Shown: positions 1-8,893 of the stretch, one piece after another | Numbering within the stretch: position 1 is the stretch's first letter | Layout: the number at the start of each line of letters is the position of its first letter | DNA from: an uncultured Ruminiclostridium sp. | GTDB lineage: Bacteria; Bacillota; Clostridia; Oscillospirales; Ruminococcaceae | Assembly (NCBI GenBank): GCA_910585505.1 | Contig: CAJUFF010000001.1 | Coordinates: 1-64,000 of the forward strand | Length of the DNA stretch: 64,000 nt | Reading direction: 5' to 3' | Position numbers and translations under genes: made by a program | The notes under the pieces: generated by a model | Database searches by the model: none | What the model saw: the letters and a program-made list of their open reading frames with translations, nothing else | Told to the model about the DNA's origin: nothing

Positions 1-50
1 ACTGTTAACCAATTAAAAACCATTTTTCCAATTTTTAATTGGTTAACAGT
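1..50. repeat. Palindromic module, stem family alpha
   Basis: Perfect 19-bp inverted repeat (1-19 and 32-50; arm ACTGTTAACCAATTAAAAA) around a 12-base loop. The same hairpin recurs at 15310-15359, 22029-22078 and 28603-28652, sometimes inverted, and as a shortened stem at 17074-17093. It belongs to the modular palindrome family described in the findings. The upstream half of this element probably lies outside the window. Confidence 0.9.
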
Positions 51-316
51 ATTACATTTATTAAAAGGAAAAATATATCTGTTTAATTAAGACCTGATTG
101 GTTATAATGTATTTCAAACCCCAAATGTATACGAAATGAATAAAATTTAACTTTTTCGTCAGATTGTACCAAAACAGGTAAAAATTTTCACAATATTTTT
201 AACTTTTACACTTACTCCCCACAAAACCGCAAAAAACATTATTTTTTTGCTTTGTAAAAGGATTTGACAAATATTTAACCTGCTTTTGGCGCTTATGGTT
301 TTTTTTGCTTTTGTCA

Positions 317-345
317 TTGACAAACCGGCATTTATATGATAAAAT
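317..345 (+). promoter_or_regulatory. Probable sigma-A promoter of the opp operon
   Basis: TTGACA at 317-322 and TAAAAT at 340-345 with a 17-base spacer give a good vegetative promoter, predicting a start near 352 and a leader of about 250 bases. The leader contains a small stem AGCGCTTT/AAAGCGCT (425-432 with 456-463) and a GC-rich imperfect hairpin at about 531-571, just before the AGGAGG ribosome site (586-591). The rest of 51-604 is AT-rich with nothing recognisable. Confidence 0.6.
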
Positions 346-604
346 GTACTAAAATATTAAATGCAAGTTAAGATAATTAAAAATTCATAGATTTGTCGTA
401 ATATTTTTCCGTGGTATCCAAAGAAGCGCTTTCCTCCGCTAATCAATTAAATTTAAAGCGCTAAAGGCATAAATCGTCCGTGAAATTTTTAATTTATTTA
501 ATTCATTTAGTGTTTTAATACCGATTTTTAACCGCGACGGAGCCGCGCATAACAGAAAGGCTTCGCGGGTTAAAATAATTTTTACAGGAGGCAAATAAAA
601 GAAA

Positions 605-2884
605 ATGAAGAAGATAATTGCAATAGCTCTTACCTGCGCCATGCTTTTAAGCGTTGCCGGCTGTTCTCAGAATAACGACAGCGGCAATGACGGCACGTCT
701 ACCACTTCTCAGGCGGCCGATACCGACAATAACGGCGGCGAAAGCACAAGCGAAAACACCGGCGACGATACCACCGGCGGCGAAGAAGATCCGAATGGCG
801 GAGACAGCGAGCCTATCGAGATGATAGGACCTTTTGCGGATATGACTTATTCCGAGGCTTCCACAAAGATCTACAACGATAACCTCGGAGATTTTAAGGC
901 GGCTTTGGATATCGCAACCGCCGAGGTTGACGATCTTTCCAAAAGATATGCTCTCATGGCCGTAGCGGAAGCAAAGCTCCTTGAAGCGGGCGTTTTCATT
1001 CCTCTTAAGGCAAACGGAGGCGCTTACGCCATTAACCGTCTTGCAAGCTACACCAACTCTCCCGTTATGTGGGGCACCGATAATTACAGATTCTACCAAA
1101 ACCTTATTACCACCGATTTCATCACTGCGGCCGACAGAGATGAGATGAAGGTAAAGTACAACGAGTTAAAGGGAAGCGGCGAATATCTTGCTTGGGCAAA
1201 GCAGTACCTTATCGACAAGGGGTATGAGCTTAAGGACGAAAAGAGCGTTTATTACTCCGCCGATCTTACCACTTGGGACGTTCTTGCAACCAACGAGGCG
1301 GACAACTCCGAGCTTTTGGTGCAGACATACGACGGACTTCTTGAGTTCGACTGTGAAAATGTACAGCAGCCCGCTCTTGCCGAAAGCTATGAAGTTTCGG
1401 AAGACGGTCTTACCTATACCTTCCACCTTCGTCAGGGCGTTAAATGGGTAGATTCTCAGGGACGCGAAGTTGCCGATCTTACCGCCGATGACTTTGTTGC
1501 GAGTATGCAGCACGCTTTTGATGCAAAGAGCGGTACTGAAGGACTTTTGAGAGATCTTATCGTAGGCGCCGGCGAATATATTGACGGTAAAGATCTTGAT
1601 TTCGGGAAGGTGGGCGTTAAGGCTGTCGACGAGTACACGGTTGAATATACTCTTCAGCAGGTTGCTCCCTATTTTGCTTCCATGACCGGCTACGGTATCT
1701 TTGCTCCCATGAGCAGAAGCTATTTTGAATCTCAGGGCGGCAAGTTAGGCGCCGAATTTGAGCAGGTTAAGGACACCGACGCTTATAAGTACGGCAAGGA
1801 TCAGAACTCCATCGCTTACTGCGGTCCCTTCCTTGTAACCAATGCCACTTCCAAGAACTCTATGACACTTGAGGCAAATCCTTCCTACTGGAATAAGGAC
1901 GCCCTCAATATTCATAAGCAGAACTGGAGATACACCGAATCCACCGACCCCAAGACTTCATATGACGACGCTATCAACGGCTTTGTTGACGGCGTGGGAT
2001 TAGATGAGTCTACCATTACAATGGCCAAGGAAGCTGCTACCGATGACGGAAGCAATATATTCGATAAGTATCACTACACCAGCCTTACAGACTCCACAAC
2101 ATACGGCGGATTCCTTAACCTGAACAGACAGCAGTTTGTAAATCCCAACGACCAGGTTAAAATGCCTTCCCAAAAGACTGAGCAGCAGAAGGTTGATTAT
2201 ATAACCGCCGCTCAGAACGTTCACTTCCGTCTTGCGGTATACTTCGCTCTTGACAGAGGAAATCAGAATGCTCAGCTCAGAGGCGAGGATCTTAAGTACA
2301 ACTCCCTCAGAAATACCTATACTCCCGGAAATATGGTAATGCTTCTCGAGGATACCACTATCTCCATTAACGGTACCGACACAACCTTTGAGGCAGGCAC
2401 CAACTACGGCAAAATCGTTCAGGCGCAGCTTACCGCCGACGGCTTCAAAGCTAAGGTTTACGACGAAGCAACCGATTCCACCGACGGATTTGACGGTTGG
2501 TACAATCCCGAAAACGCTAAGGCAGAACTCGCGATTGCCATTGAAGAGCTTAAGGCACAGGGTCTTGAGATTTCCAAGGAAAACCCCATTTATCTTGATT
2601 ACCCCGTAGCGGCTCAGGTTCCTCAGTTCAAGCAGGGCGCGTATGTTATTAAGCAGTCTGTGGAAGAAGCGCTTGACGGATGCGTTATTATCAATGTCAT
2701 TGAAGGCAGTAGTTATGACGACCGTAACTATGCTATGTTCTATCCCGAAACAGGTTTGGAAATGAACTTTGACTTTATGGACGCCGCCGGTTGGGGTCCT
2801 GATTACGGCGATCCCATGTCCTTCCTTAATACAATGCTCCCCGATTACAACGGCGACTGCACCAAGTATGTGGGTATTTATTAA
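605..2884 (+). CDS. oppA: Oligopeptide ABC transporter substrate-binding lipoprotein, apparently circularly permuted
   Basis: Extracellular peptide receptor (SBP_bac_5, OppA/AmiA type) feeding the permease encoded next. A lipoprotein signal with lipobox ending LSVAGC at about residue 20 is followed by an acidic Asp/Gly/Thr-rich linker to about residue 70. The core runs from the 'LLVQTYDGLLEFD' segment through 'GVKWVD' to 'GWGPDYGDPMSFL', and the protein stops only about 20 residues later at 'TKYVGIY'. In AmiA/OppA relatives that point is followed by a C-terminal stretch with an 'RY..Y..A.AWL....IP' pattern. Here that stretch is missing at the end but present at residues ~85-195 ('RYALMAVAEAKLLEAGVFIP'), before the core. 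This is best read as a circular permutation. Length 759 aa against roughly 550-650 in relatives. Confidence 0.93.
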   Translation: MKKIIAIALTCAMLLSVAGCSQNNDSGNDGTSTTSQAADTDNNGGESTSENTGDDTTGGEEDPNGGDSEPIEMIGPFADMTYSEASTKIYNDNLGDFKAALDIATAEVDDLSKRYALMAVAEAKLLEAGVFIPLKANGGAYAINRLASYTNSPVMWGTDNYRFYQNLITTDFITAADRDEMKVKYNELKGSGEYLAWAKQYLIDKGYELKDEKSVYYSADLTTWDVLATNEADNSELLVQTYDGLLEFDCENVQQPALAESYEVSEDGLTYTFHLRQGVKWVDSQGREVADLTADDFVASMQHAFDAKSGTEGLLRDLIVGAGEYIDGKDLDFGKVGVKAVDEYTVEYTLQQVAPYFASMTGYGIFAPMSRSYFESQGGKLGAEFEQVKDTDAYKYGKDQNSIAYCGPFLVTNATSKNSMTLEANPSYWNKDALNIHKQNWRYTESTDPKTSYDDAINGFVDGVGLDESTITMAKEAATDDGSNIFDKYHYTSLTDSTTYGGFLNLNRQQFVNPNDQVKMPSQKTEQQKVDYITAAQNVHFRLAVYFALDRGNQNAQLRGEDLKYNSLRNTYTPGNMVMLLEDTTISINGTDTTFEAGTNYGKIVQAQLTADGFKAKVYDEATDSTDGFDGWYNPENAKAELAIAIEELKAQGLEISKENPIYLDYPVAAQVPQFKQGAYVIKQSVEEALDGCVIINVIEGSSYDDRNYAMFYPETGLEMNFDFMDAAGWGPDYGDPMSFLNTMLPDYNGDCTKYVGIY

Positions 2885-2960
2885 GGGCAAAGCGTTTATA
2901 ATTCTATTTAAGCGTATTGCAGGAGAATGTCACCCCGTTCCCCTGCAATATCTATAATTT

Positions 2961-3064
2961 CTCCGAAGGGGCGGCACTTTTTGTGCTGTCCTTTCGGAGG
3001 TTAGAGGATAATTTTTTTAAATGATCTTTTCGGATTGTGATTTGTCCTCTAACCTCCGAAAGGA
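2961..3064 (+). promoter_or_regulatory. Overlapping hairpins between oppA and oppB (attenuator-like)
   Basis: Two mutually exclusive structures are visible. Hairpin 1 (2961-2999) pairs CTCCGAAGGGGCGGCAC with GTGCTGTCCTTTCGGAG and is followed by a T-run at 3012-3018. Hairpin 2 pairs TCCTTTCGGAGGTTAGAGG (2989-3007) perfectly with its 19-base complement at 3046-3064 and would consume the right arm of hairpin 1. A smaller stem ATTGCAGG/CCTGCAAT lies just upstream (2918-2949). Such structures commonly make the binding protein more abundant than its permease. A ligand-responsive switch is not shown. Confidence 0.6.
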
Positions 3065-3090
3065 ATCGACTATTGAAAGGAAAAGCGTTT

Positions 3091-4662
3091 ATGACGAAGT
3101 ATTTATTAAAGCGTTTGCTTCACGGGTTTTTCTCGATAATCGTCGTGGTTGGCATCGTAATGGTTTTGATCTACTCGCTGCTGGACAAGATGCAGATATT
3201 CGCTCTTGATTCTCAGTACAATCGACTCAAGAACAATACCAAAGTGTCTTACCGCTATTCAAGATGGGAAAAGTACGGTTATCTTGATTACGTTACTTAT
3301 CAGGATTATCTGTACGAGCTTGCCAACTCCGGCGAGATAACCGAGGAGGAACGGTCGGCCGCCGCCGGTATGGGACGTACTCCCAACAAGGACACCGAGA
3401 AAGCAAAAGAATACATCGCAAAATTCACCGAGCATTATAAGAATATGGGCTATACTATTGAAAGACGCGACGCCATAATGGCTACTCCAAAAAAAGTAGC
3501 CGACGGCGGACAGGCTATTCTTTTTGCGTATAAAGATACCCCTCTTATAGTACGCGCATGGAAATACTTCACGAGCCTTTTCAGCTTTGACAATATAAAT
3601 TATGTACAAGAGGATGTGGGAGAGCGCGGTCTTGAGTTCACTTTGTACGATCCTGTTTACGGCGGTGAAAAGTTTTCTCCCGCCATTATGGGTAACGGTA
3701 CCAATCATAGGTATCTTCTGTATTTTGACGGCACTTTTCCTTTTATCCACCAGAATTTGGTTACATTAAACTTAGGCACGTCCTATTCCGTAAACCAAGG
3801 CATAGATGTGTTTAAAACAATGACTAACACACAGGGCGGATTCTACAAATCACAGGTTACTTACCCCACCGGACTTACGGAACTGAGTGCCGACGACTTA
3901 CACACGGCTACCTATATCGCCGATTCGAGAGAATCCAGTAAGATAAATTCCGACCGCTTTGATTCCGATTACACAAACGTAGATGTTGTGCGCGGCGGAT
4001 TTTCAAAAATAGGCTACTCTTTTGTTATCGGTATTATCTCCGTTGCCTTGGCTTATCTGTTAGGCGTTCCTTTGGGAATAATTATGGCAAGAAAAAAGGA
4101 TAAGCTTATTGATAAACTGGGAACCGTTTATATTGTTTTCATTATAGCCGTTCCCTCTCTTGCCTATATCTTTCTCTTTAAGCAGATAGGCGGTGCGGCG
4201 GGACTTCCTACCACATTTGATATCAACGCACCCACAACTCTTATGTATATTCTTCCCATCATTTCCCTTGCGTTGCCGTCCGTTGCAAATTTGATGAAAT
4301 GGATAAGGCGATATATGATTGATCAGATGAATTCGGATTACGTTAAGTTTGCCCGTTCCGGCGGATTGAGTGAAGGTGAAATATTCACCAAACACATTTT
4401 GAAAAACGCAATCATTCCCATTGTTCACGGTATTCCCGGCAGCGTTCTTGCCTCTCTTACCGGCGCCATTATTACAGAGCGTGTTTATGTGGTGCCCGGT
4501 GCCGGTAATCTGCTTACCGAAGCCATAAACAAGTATGATAACGGTGTTATCGTAGGTGTTACGCTGTTTTATGCCGTACTTTCGGTAGTGTCAATTATTT
4601 TGGGCGACCTGTTTATGGCAATGGTTGACCCTCGGATCTCCTTCTCGGATAAGGCAAGGTAA
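3091..4662 (+). CDS. oppB: Oligopeptide ABC transporter permease, OppB/AmiC-type
   Basis: Inner-membrane permease of the peptide importer (BPD_transp_1). The start at 3091 (MTKYLLKRLLHGFF) has a GAAAGG ribosome site 10 bases upstream, so the in-frame codons back to 3037 are not used. One N-terminal membrane helix (residues ~10-33) is followed by a long extracytoplasmic insert of ~270 residues. The rest of the helices and the EAA loop ('YVKFARSGGLSEGEIFTKHILKNAIIP') follow. The insert makes it 523 aa rather than ~310, as in the streptococcal AmiC branch. Pairs with OppC (4796-5764). Confidence 0.93.
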   Translation: MTKYLLKRLLHGFFSIIVVVGIVMVLIYSLLDKMQIFALDSQYNRLKNNTKVSYRYSRWEKYGYLDYVTYQDYLYELANSGEITEEERSAAAGMGRTPNKDTEKAKEYIAKFTEHYKNMGYTIERRDAIMATPKKVADGGQAILFAYKDTPLIVRAWKYFTSLFSFDNINYVQEDVGERGLEFTLYDPVYGGEKFSPAIMGNGTNHRYLLYFDGTFPFIHQNLVTLNLGTSYSVNQGIDVFKTMTNTQGGFYKSQVTYPTGLTELSADDLHTATYIADSRESSKINSDRFDSDYTNVDVVRGGFSKIGYSFVIGIISVALAYLLGVPLGIIMARKKDKLIDKLGTVYIVFIIAVPSLAYIFLFKQIGGAAGLPTTFDINAPTTLMYILPIISLALPSVANLMKWIRRYMIDQMNSDYVKFARSGGLSEGEIFTKHILKNAIIPIVHGIPGSVLASLTGAIITERVYVVPGAGNLLTEAINKYDNGVIVGVTLFYAVLSVVSIILGDLFMAMVDPRISFSDKAR

Positions 4663-4663
4663 G

Positions 4664-4767
4664 AGCATGTATTCATAGGATACTGCACGTGTCTTTTCGG
4701 CAAATTTTGCTTTGTCAGCGAGAAAACCCGCTTGAAATCCACGCACAAACCCTATGAATACAAGCTC
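4664..4767 (+). other. Inverted repeat between oppB and oppC
   Basis: GAGC-AT-GTATTCATAGG (4664-4679) pairs with CCTATGAATAC-AA-GCTC (4751-4767), closing a loop of about 70 bases. The 130-base gap is long for a tightly packed operon, so an RNA-processing or stability role is possible. No T-run follows, so it is not a normal terminator. Confidence 0.5.
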
Positions 4768-4795
4768 AAAATTTCAGGAAAGGTAAGGCAAAATT

Positions 4796-5764
4796 ATGGA
4801 TTATAATTTCACCGGCTGCGGCTACACCGAAGAAGAGCTTTTTTCGAGAGTCGACCACAACGACCTCGAATCGGAAAAGATTACGGCGCCGCGTTATTCC
4901 TATTGGCATTCTGTTTTTCGTGTATTTTTCAGGAAAAAGATAAATATTGTCATTCTGGCAATTTTGGCTTTCGTTATACTATTTGCATATATCTATCCCG
5001 CCGTTTCACATTACGATGAGTTTGGCAATCTGACCAATGCTTCCGCAAAACATCTTACGCCTGCTGCCGCAATAGATAAATTCGGTTTTGACATTCACTG
5101 GATTTTGGGTACCGGCGGTGCGGGACAGTCAACTTTCGACGCTATCTGGTACGGTTCGAGAATTTCCATTTCTTTAGCGTTTATATGCGCGGCCATCAAT
5201 ATGACCATGGGCGTAATAGTAGGCGCTGTTTGGGGCTTCTCCAAAAAAGTTGACATAATTATGATGGAAGTTTACAACATTATAGGCAACGTACCTTATA
5301 TACTTTTTATTTCGGTTATGGTCATGCTGTTCACCGCCACCTTCTGGACAATGGTGTTTGCCCTTACCGTGACCGGCTGGTTAGGTATAGCCTACTTTAT
5401 ACGTACTCAGGTCGTAATTATCCGTGACAGAGAATACAATCTCGCTTCAAGATGTCTCGGCACTCCAACGGTAAAAATTGCATTAAAAAATATTCTTCCT
5501 TTTATGACGTCGGTTATAGTTACTCTTCTCGCTACGGAAATCCCCTCTTATATTTCTTATGAAGTGTTCCTCTCTTATATAGGCATGGGACTTTCGGAAA
5601 TGTCACTGGGACGTTTGATTTACGCCTCCGAAACCGCCATGGTAACCCCCGGCTGGGGATTCGAGTTCTGGAGCCCCGTGGCTATCGCGTCAATTATCAC
5701 GGTAGTGCTTTATGTGGTGGGTCAGAATCTCGGCGACGCTTCCGATCCGAGAACACATATGTAA
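4796..5764 (+). CDS. oppC: Oligopeptide ABC transporter permease, OppC/AmiD-type
   Basis: Second inner-membrane permease of the peptide importer. A cytoplasmic N-terminus leads into the first helix (residues ~50-70), then the 'GTGGAGQSTFDAIWYGSR' segment typical of OppC/AmiD and five further helices. The EAA coupling loop is 'REYNLASRCLGTPTVKIALK', which docks on the ATPases. The protein ends 'LGDASDPRTHM', the usual OppC ending. Length 322 aa is normal. AGGAAAGG lies just upstream of the start. Confidence 0.95.
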   Translation: MDYNFTGCGYTEEELFSRVDHNDLESEKITAPRYSYWHSVFRVFFRKKINIVILAILAFVILFAYIYPAVSHYDEFGNLTNASAKHLTPAAAIDKFGFDIHWILGTGGAGQSTFDAIWYGSRISISLAFICAAINMTMGVIVGAVWGFSKKVDIIMMEVYNIIGNVPYILFISVMVMLFTATFWTMVFALTVTGWLGIAYFIRTQVVIIRDREYNLASRCLGTPTVKIALKNILPFMTSVIVTLLATEIPSYISYEVFLSYIGMGLSEMSLGRLIYASETAMVTPGWGFEFWSPVAIASIITVVLYVVGQNLGDASDPRTHM

Positions 5765-5803
5765 CCGATCTTTGATATAAACGACAGAAAAGGAATGATA
5801 CCT

Positions 5804-7561
5804 ATGGATAATAAAGATAACAAAAATATACTGCTGTCGGTCAAAAATCTTGATGTGAAATTCCACGTAAGAGGAAGAATACTGACCGCCATAAGAAATA
5901 TTTCTCTCGACATCTACGAAAACGAATCCATCGCAATAGTGGGTGAATCGGGCTCCGGAAAATCCGTTTTCACAAAGACTTTCGCGGGAATGCTGGATTC
6001 CAACGGCTTTATTGATAACGGCGAAATCGTTTTCAACGACGATCTTCTTGCCGACACGGTGGTAAATCTGAACGCTTCCGCAAAAGCCGATATTGAATCC
6101 ATTGAAAAGAGGCTTAACGAATACGCGAGGCTTCAGAACGGCGCGGATTCCTACAATAAAATATTGGAGCTTGAATCCGAAAATAAAGCAAGATACGAGC
6201 TTACCGACGAGGAAAGGGAAAAGCTCGAATCCGAGCTTAAGGCTCTTATTCATGATAAAACTGAGCTTTTTAACGCCAAACAGACCCTTTCTTCAAAAAC
6301 CGACAAGGAAAAAATCAAGAAAATCTCCGAGCAGATTGACGGCTTTGATATTAAGATAAAAGAAAAGGAAAAAGCCGCTAAGGATTATAAAACCAAGAAA
6401 AAACAAAATGCGGACGCGGACGGCGAATATCTCAGACAGTATCACGAAAAAGTGAACAAGCTTAAGGCACAGCGCACCGAAGAGATAACAAAGCCCGCCC
6501 CGGCCGAAGCCGTAAAAAGAAACAGAATAATTGCCAAGGAAATTTATCTTTCAGTAGGAAGATACGACTTTTTTAAACGCAAAAAAATGATTTCCGGTCT
6601 TTTAAAAGCGTTTAAAAAAGCTTATTCAATGGGTATTGACTTAGATAACGAAGACGAGAGAAACGGCGTTTTCAATAACGTTATTTTCCGCGTAAAATAC
6701 CTTGACGAGACTCCCGAAAAGCTTCACGGCGTATGTGTTCTTGATCTTGCGCGAATTAAGGATTCCAGGGACTGGACACAGATAAGAGGTAACAGGATCG
6801 CCACCGTTTTCCAAGACCCCATGACCTCTCTGAACCCTATAATCACCATAGGCAAGCAGATTACCTCCGTAATTCTCAAGCACCAGAACTGCAGCGAAGC
6901 GGAAGCGAGACGCAGAGCCTTGGATCTTATGAGAAAGGTGGGAATCCCTAACGCCGAAGCGCGTTTTGATGATTATCCGTTCCAGTATTCCGGCGGTATG
7001 AGACAGAGGATAGTTATTGCCATCGCTCTGTCCTGTCAGCCTAAAATCCTTATCTGTGACGAACCCACAACCGCTCTCGACGTTACCATTCAGGCGCAGA
7101 TTTTACAGCTTATAAAGGATTTGCAAAAGGAATTTGGCTACACCATCGTGTTCATTACTCACGACCTGGGAGTGGTGGCAAATATTGCCGACCGCGTGGC
7201 GGTGCTGTATGCGGGGCAAATTGTGGAGCTTGGAACGGTAGAGGACGTGTTCTACGATCCCCGTCACCCGTATACATGGGCGCTGTTATCCTCTTTGCCG
7301 CAGCTTGCTCAGAAAAATACCGTCCTTTATTCCATCACCGGTACCCCACCTTCTCTTTATAACACCATTACGGGCGACGCCTTTGCTCCCCGAAATCCCT
7401 ATTGCCTCAGAGTGGACACTCTTTTTGAACCTCCCATGTTTAAGGTAACGGAAACCCATTTTGCCAAAACATGGCTTTTAGACCCGCGTTCTCCGAAAAT
7501 CGAAAAACCGGAGGGTATTCACAATATCCACGAAAAGCTGATAAAAGCATTTAATATATAG
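5804..7561 (+). CDS. oppD: Oligopeptide ABC transporter ATPase OppD/AmiE with a large coiled-coil insertion
   Basis: Energises peptide import together with OppF. The start at 5804 has AGGA 9 bases upstream; an ATG at 5795 is too close to it. Walker A GESGSGKS is at residues 47-54, Q-loop FQDPMTS at ~336-342, then signature YSGGMRQR, Walker B ILICDEP and the C-terminal Opp/Dpp domain ('[18 protein letters not shown]'). Relatives are ~340-355 aa; this one is 585 aa because residues ~80-310 form a Lys/Glu-rich, mostly helical insertion between Walker A and the Q-loop. The flanking ATPase sequence is highly conserved, so the gene looks intact. What the insertion does is unknown. Confidence 0.94.
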   Translation: MDNKDNKNILLSVKNLDVKFHVRGRILTAIRNISLDIYENESIAIVGESGSGKSVFTKTFAGMLDSNGFIDNGEIVFNDDLLADTVVNLNASAKADIESIEKRLNEYARLQNGADSYNKILELESENKARYELTDEEREKLESELKALIHDKTELFNAKQTLSSKTDKEKIKKISEQIDGFDIKIKEKEKAAKDYKTKKKQNADADGEYLRQYHEKVNKLKAQRTEEITKPAPAEAVKRNRIIAKEIYLSVGRYDFFKRKKMISGLLKAFKKAYSMGIDLDNEDERNGVFNNVIFRVKYLDETPEKLHGVCVLDLARIKDSRDWTQIRGNRIATVFQDPMTSLNPIITIGKQITSVILKHQNCSEAEARRRALDLMRKVGIPNAEARFDDYPFQYSGGMRQRIVIAIALSCQPKILICDEPTTALDVTIQAQILQLIKDLQKEFGYTIVFITHDLGVVANIADRVAVLYAGQIVELGTVEDVFYDPRHPYTWALLSSLPQLAQKNTVLYSITGTPPSLYNTITGDAFAPRNPYCLRVDTLFEPPMFKVTETHFAKTWLLDPRSPKIEKPEGIHNIHEKLIKAFNI

Positions 7562-7575
7562 GAGCGTAAAGTACA

Positions 7576-8892
7576 GTGGCTAATATAAATCAAGAAAAGG
7601 AAAAAAAGGGACGTGTCGCGCATTTTCCCGAGCACGGCCCAAAGGATAAGGACGGCAGGGAAATACTCCTGTCCCTTAAAAATGTGGACATTACCTTCGG
7701 TAAGGGTGACAGTGCGGTAAAAGCGGTAAAGAACGCTTCCTTCGACATTTATAAGGGCGAAACCTTTTCTCTTGTAGGCGAGTCGGGATCCGGCAAAACC
7801 ACCGTCGGCCGCGCGGTAATACGTGTAAATCCCCTTGCGGGCGGTGAAATTCAATATAAGGGCGTTCGTATTTCGGGAAAGATACCCCATTCACTCGATC
7901 GTGAGGTCATCAGAAATATACAGATGGTATTCCAGGATCCCGCTGCTTCTCTTAACGAACGTGCAACGGTGGACTACATCATTTCCGAAGGTCTTTATAA
8001 CTTCCGCCTTTTTGAAAATGAAGCGGACAGAGTGCGGAAGGTTGAAAAGATCATCAACGAAGTAGGTTTGCTTCCCGAACATCTTACCCGTTATCCTCAC
8101 GAATTTTCGGGAGGACAGCGCCAGAGAATCGGACTTGCCCGCGCCATGGTTATGGAACCGGAGCTGGTAGTTGCCGACGAACCTATTTCCGCCTTGGACG
8201 TATCCATAAGGGCGCAGGTTCTCAACCTTATGAAAAAGTTCCAGAACGAAAAGCAGCTAACTTACCTGTTTATAGCCCATGACCTTTCCATAGTAAGATT
8301 TATTTCCGACCGTATCGGAGTTATATATAAGGGCAATATAGTGGAAGTCGCGGAGGCGGAGGAGCTGTTCAATTATCCCCTTCACCCCTATACTCACTCG
8401 CTTATTTCCGCTATCCCGATACCCGATCCGCAGCTTGAAAAAAATAAGGTACTATATACCTACGACCCATCAGTACACGATTATACAACCGATAAGCCCG
8501 AATTCGTCAACATAGGTCACGATCACTATGTATACGGCAACAAAAAGGAAATTGAGGAATATAAAAAGCTTCGTGAAGCGGGCGTTCCCGTAAAGGCAAT
8601 AACCATTGACGAGGTTAAGAGTCACGAAAAGGTGATTCATGACGAGATAAAAGCGGACGAAATATCCGAAAAAGAGATAATGGCTCACCCTGCGGGAGAC
8701 ACAGGCTCATTCCTTTTGGCTGTGCTTGCGTTTTTGCTGCCCGTATTGGGACTTCCCATAGCGTATGTGTGCAAAAAGAAAAATTATATACGAAATTTTA
8801 AAATGCTGAAAAAGGGCGCAATCGCGGGATTTGCGGTGTTGGGAGCAATTGTGGTGCTGTTCCTGATTATGCTTCTGTTTGCGGTGATATAG
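7576..8892 (+). CDS. oppF: Oligopeptide ABC transporter ATPase OppF/AmiF with a C-terminal membrane tail
   Basis: Second ATPase of the importer. GTG start at 7576 with GGAGCG about 9 bases upstream, 14 bases after oppD. Walker [10 protein letters not shown]-loop FQDPAASLN, signature FSGGQRQR and Walker B VVADEP are all present. The usual AmiF ending ('[13 protein letters not shown]...[15 protein letters not shown]') is followed by ~90 extra residues: a charged helix, then two hydrophobic segments ('[20 protein letters not shown]' and '[20 protein letters not shown]'). The ATPase would therefore be tethered to the membrane directly, which is not normal for OppF. The stop touches the next gene's start. 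Confidence 0.93.
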   Translation: MANINQEKEKKGRVAHFPEHGPKDKDGREILLSLKNVDITFGKGDSAVKAVKNASFDIYKGETFSLVGESGSGKTTVGRAVIRVNPLAGGEIQYKGVRISGKIPHSLDREVIRNIQMVFQDPAASLNERATVDYIISEGLYNFRLFENEADRVRKVEKIINEVGLLPEHLTRYPHEFSGGQRQRIGLARAMVMEPELVVADEPISALDVSIRAQVLNLMKKFQNEKQLTYLFIAHDLSIVRFISDRIGVIYKGNIVEVAEAEELFNYPLHPYTHSLISAIPIPDPQLEKNKVLYTYDPSVHDYTTDKPEFVNIGHDHYVYGNKKEIEEYKKLREAGVPVKAITIDEVKSHEKVIHDEIKADEISEKEIMAHPAGDTGSFLLAVLAFLLPVLGLPIAYVCKKKNYIRNFKMLKKGAIAGFAVLGAIVVLFLIMLLFAVI

Positions 8893-8893
8893 C

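Noticed and set aside
421..466. Catabolite-repression (cre) sites in the oppA leader
   Set aside because: Two AAGCGCTT-like cores are present but neither fits the full consensus, and they pair with each other as a simple hairpin.
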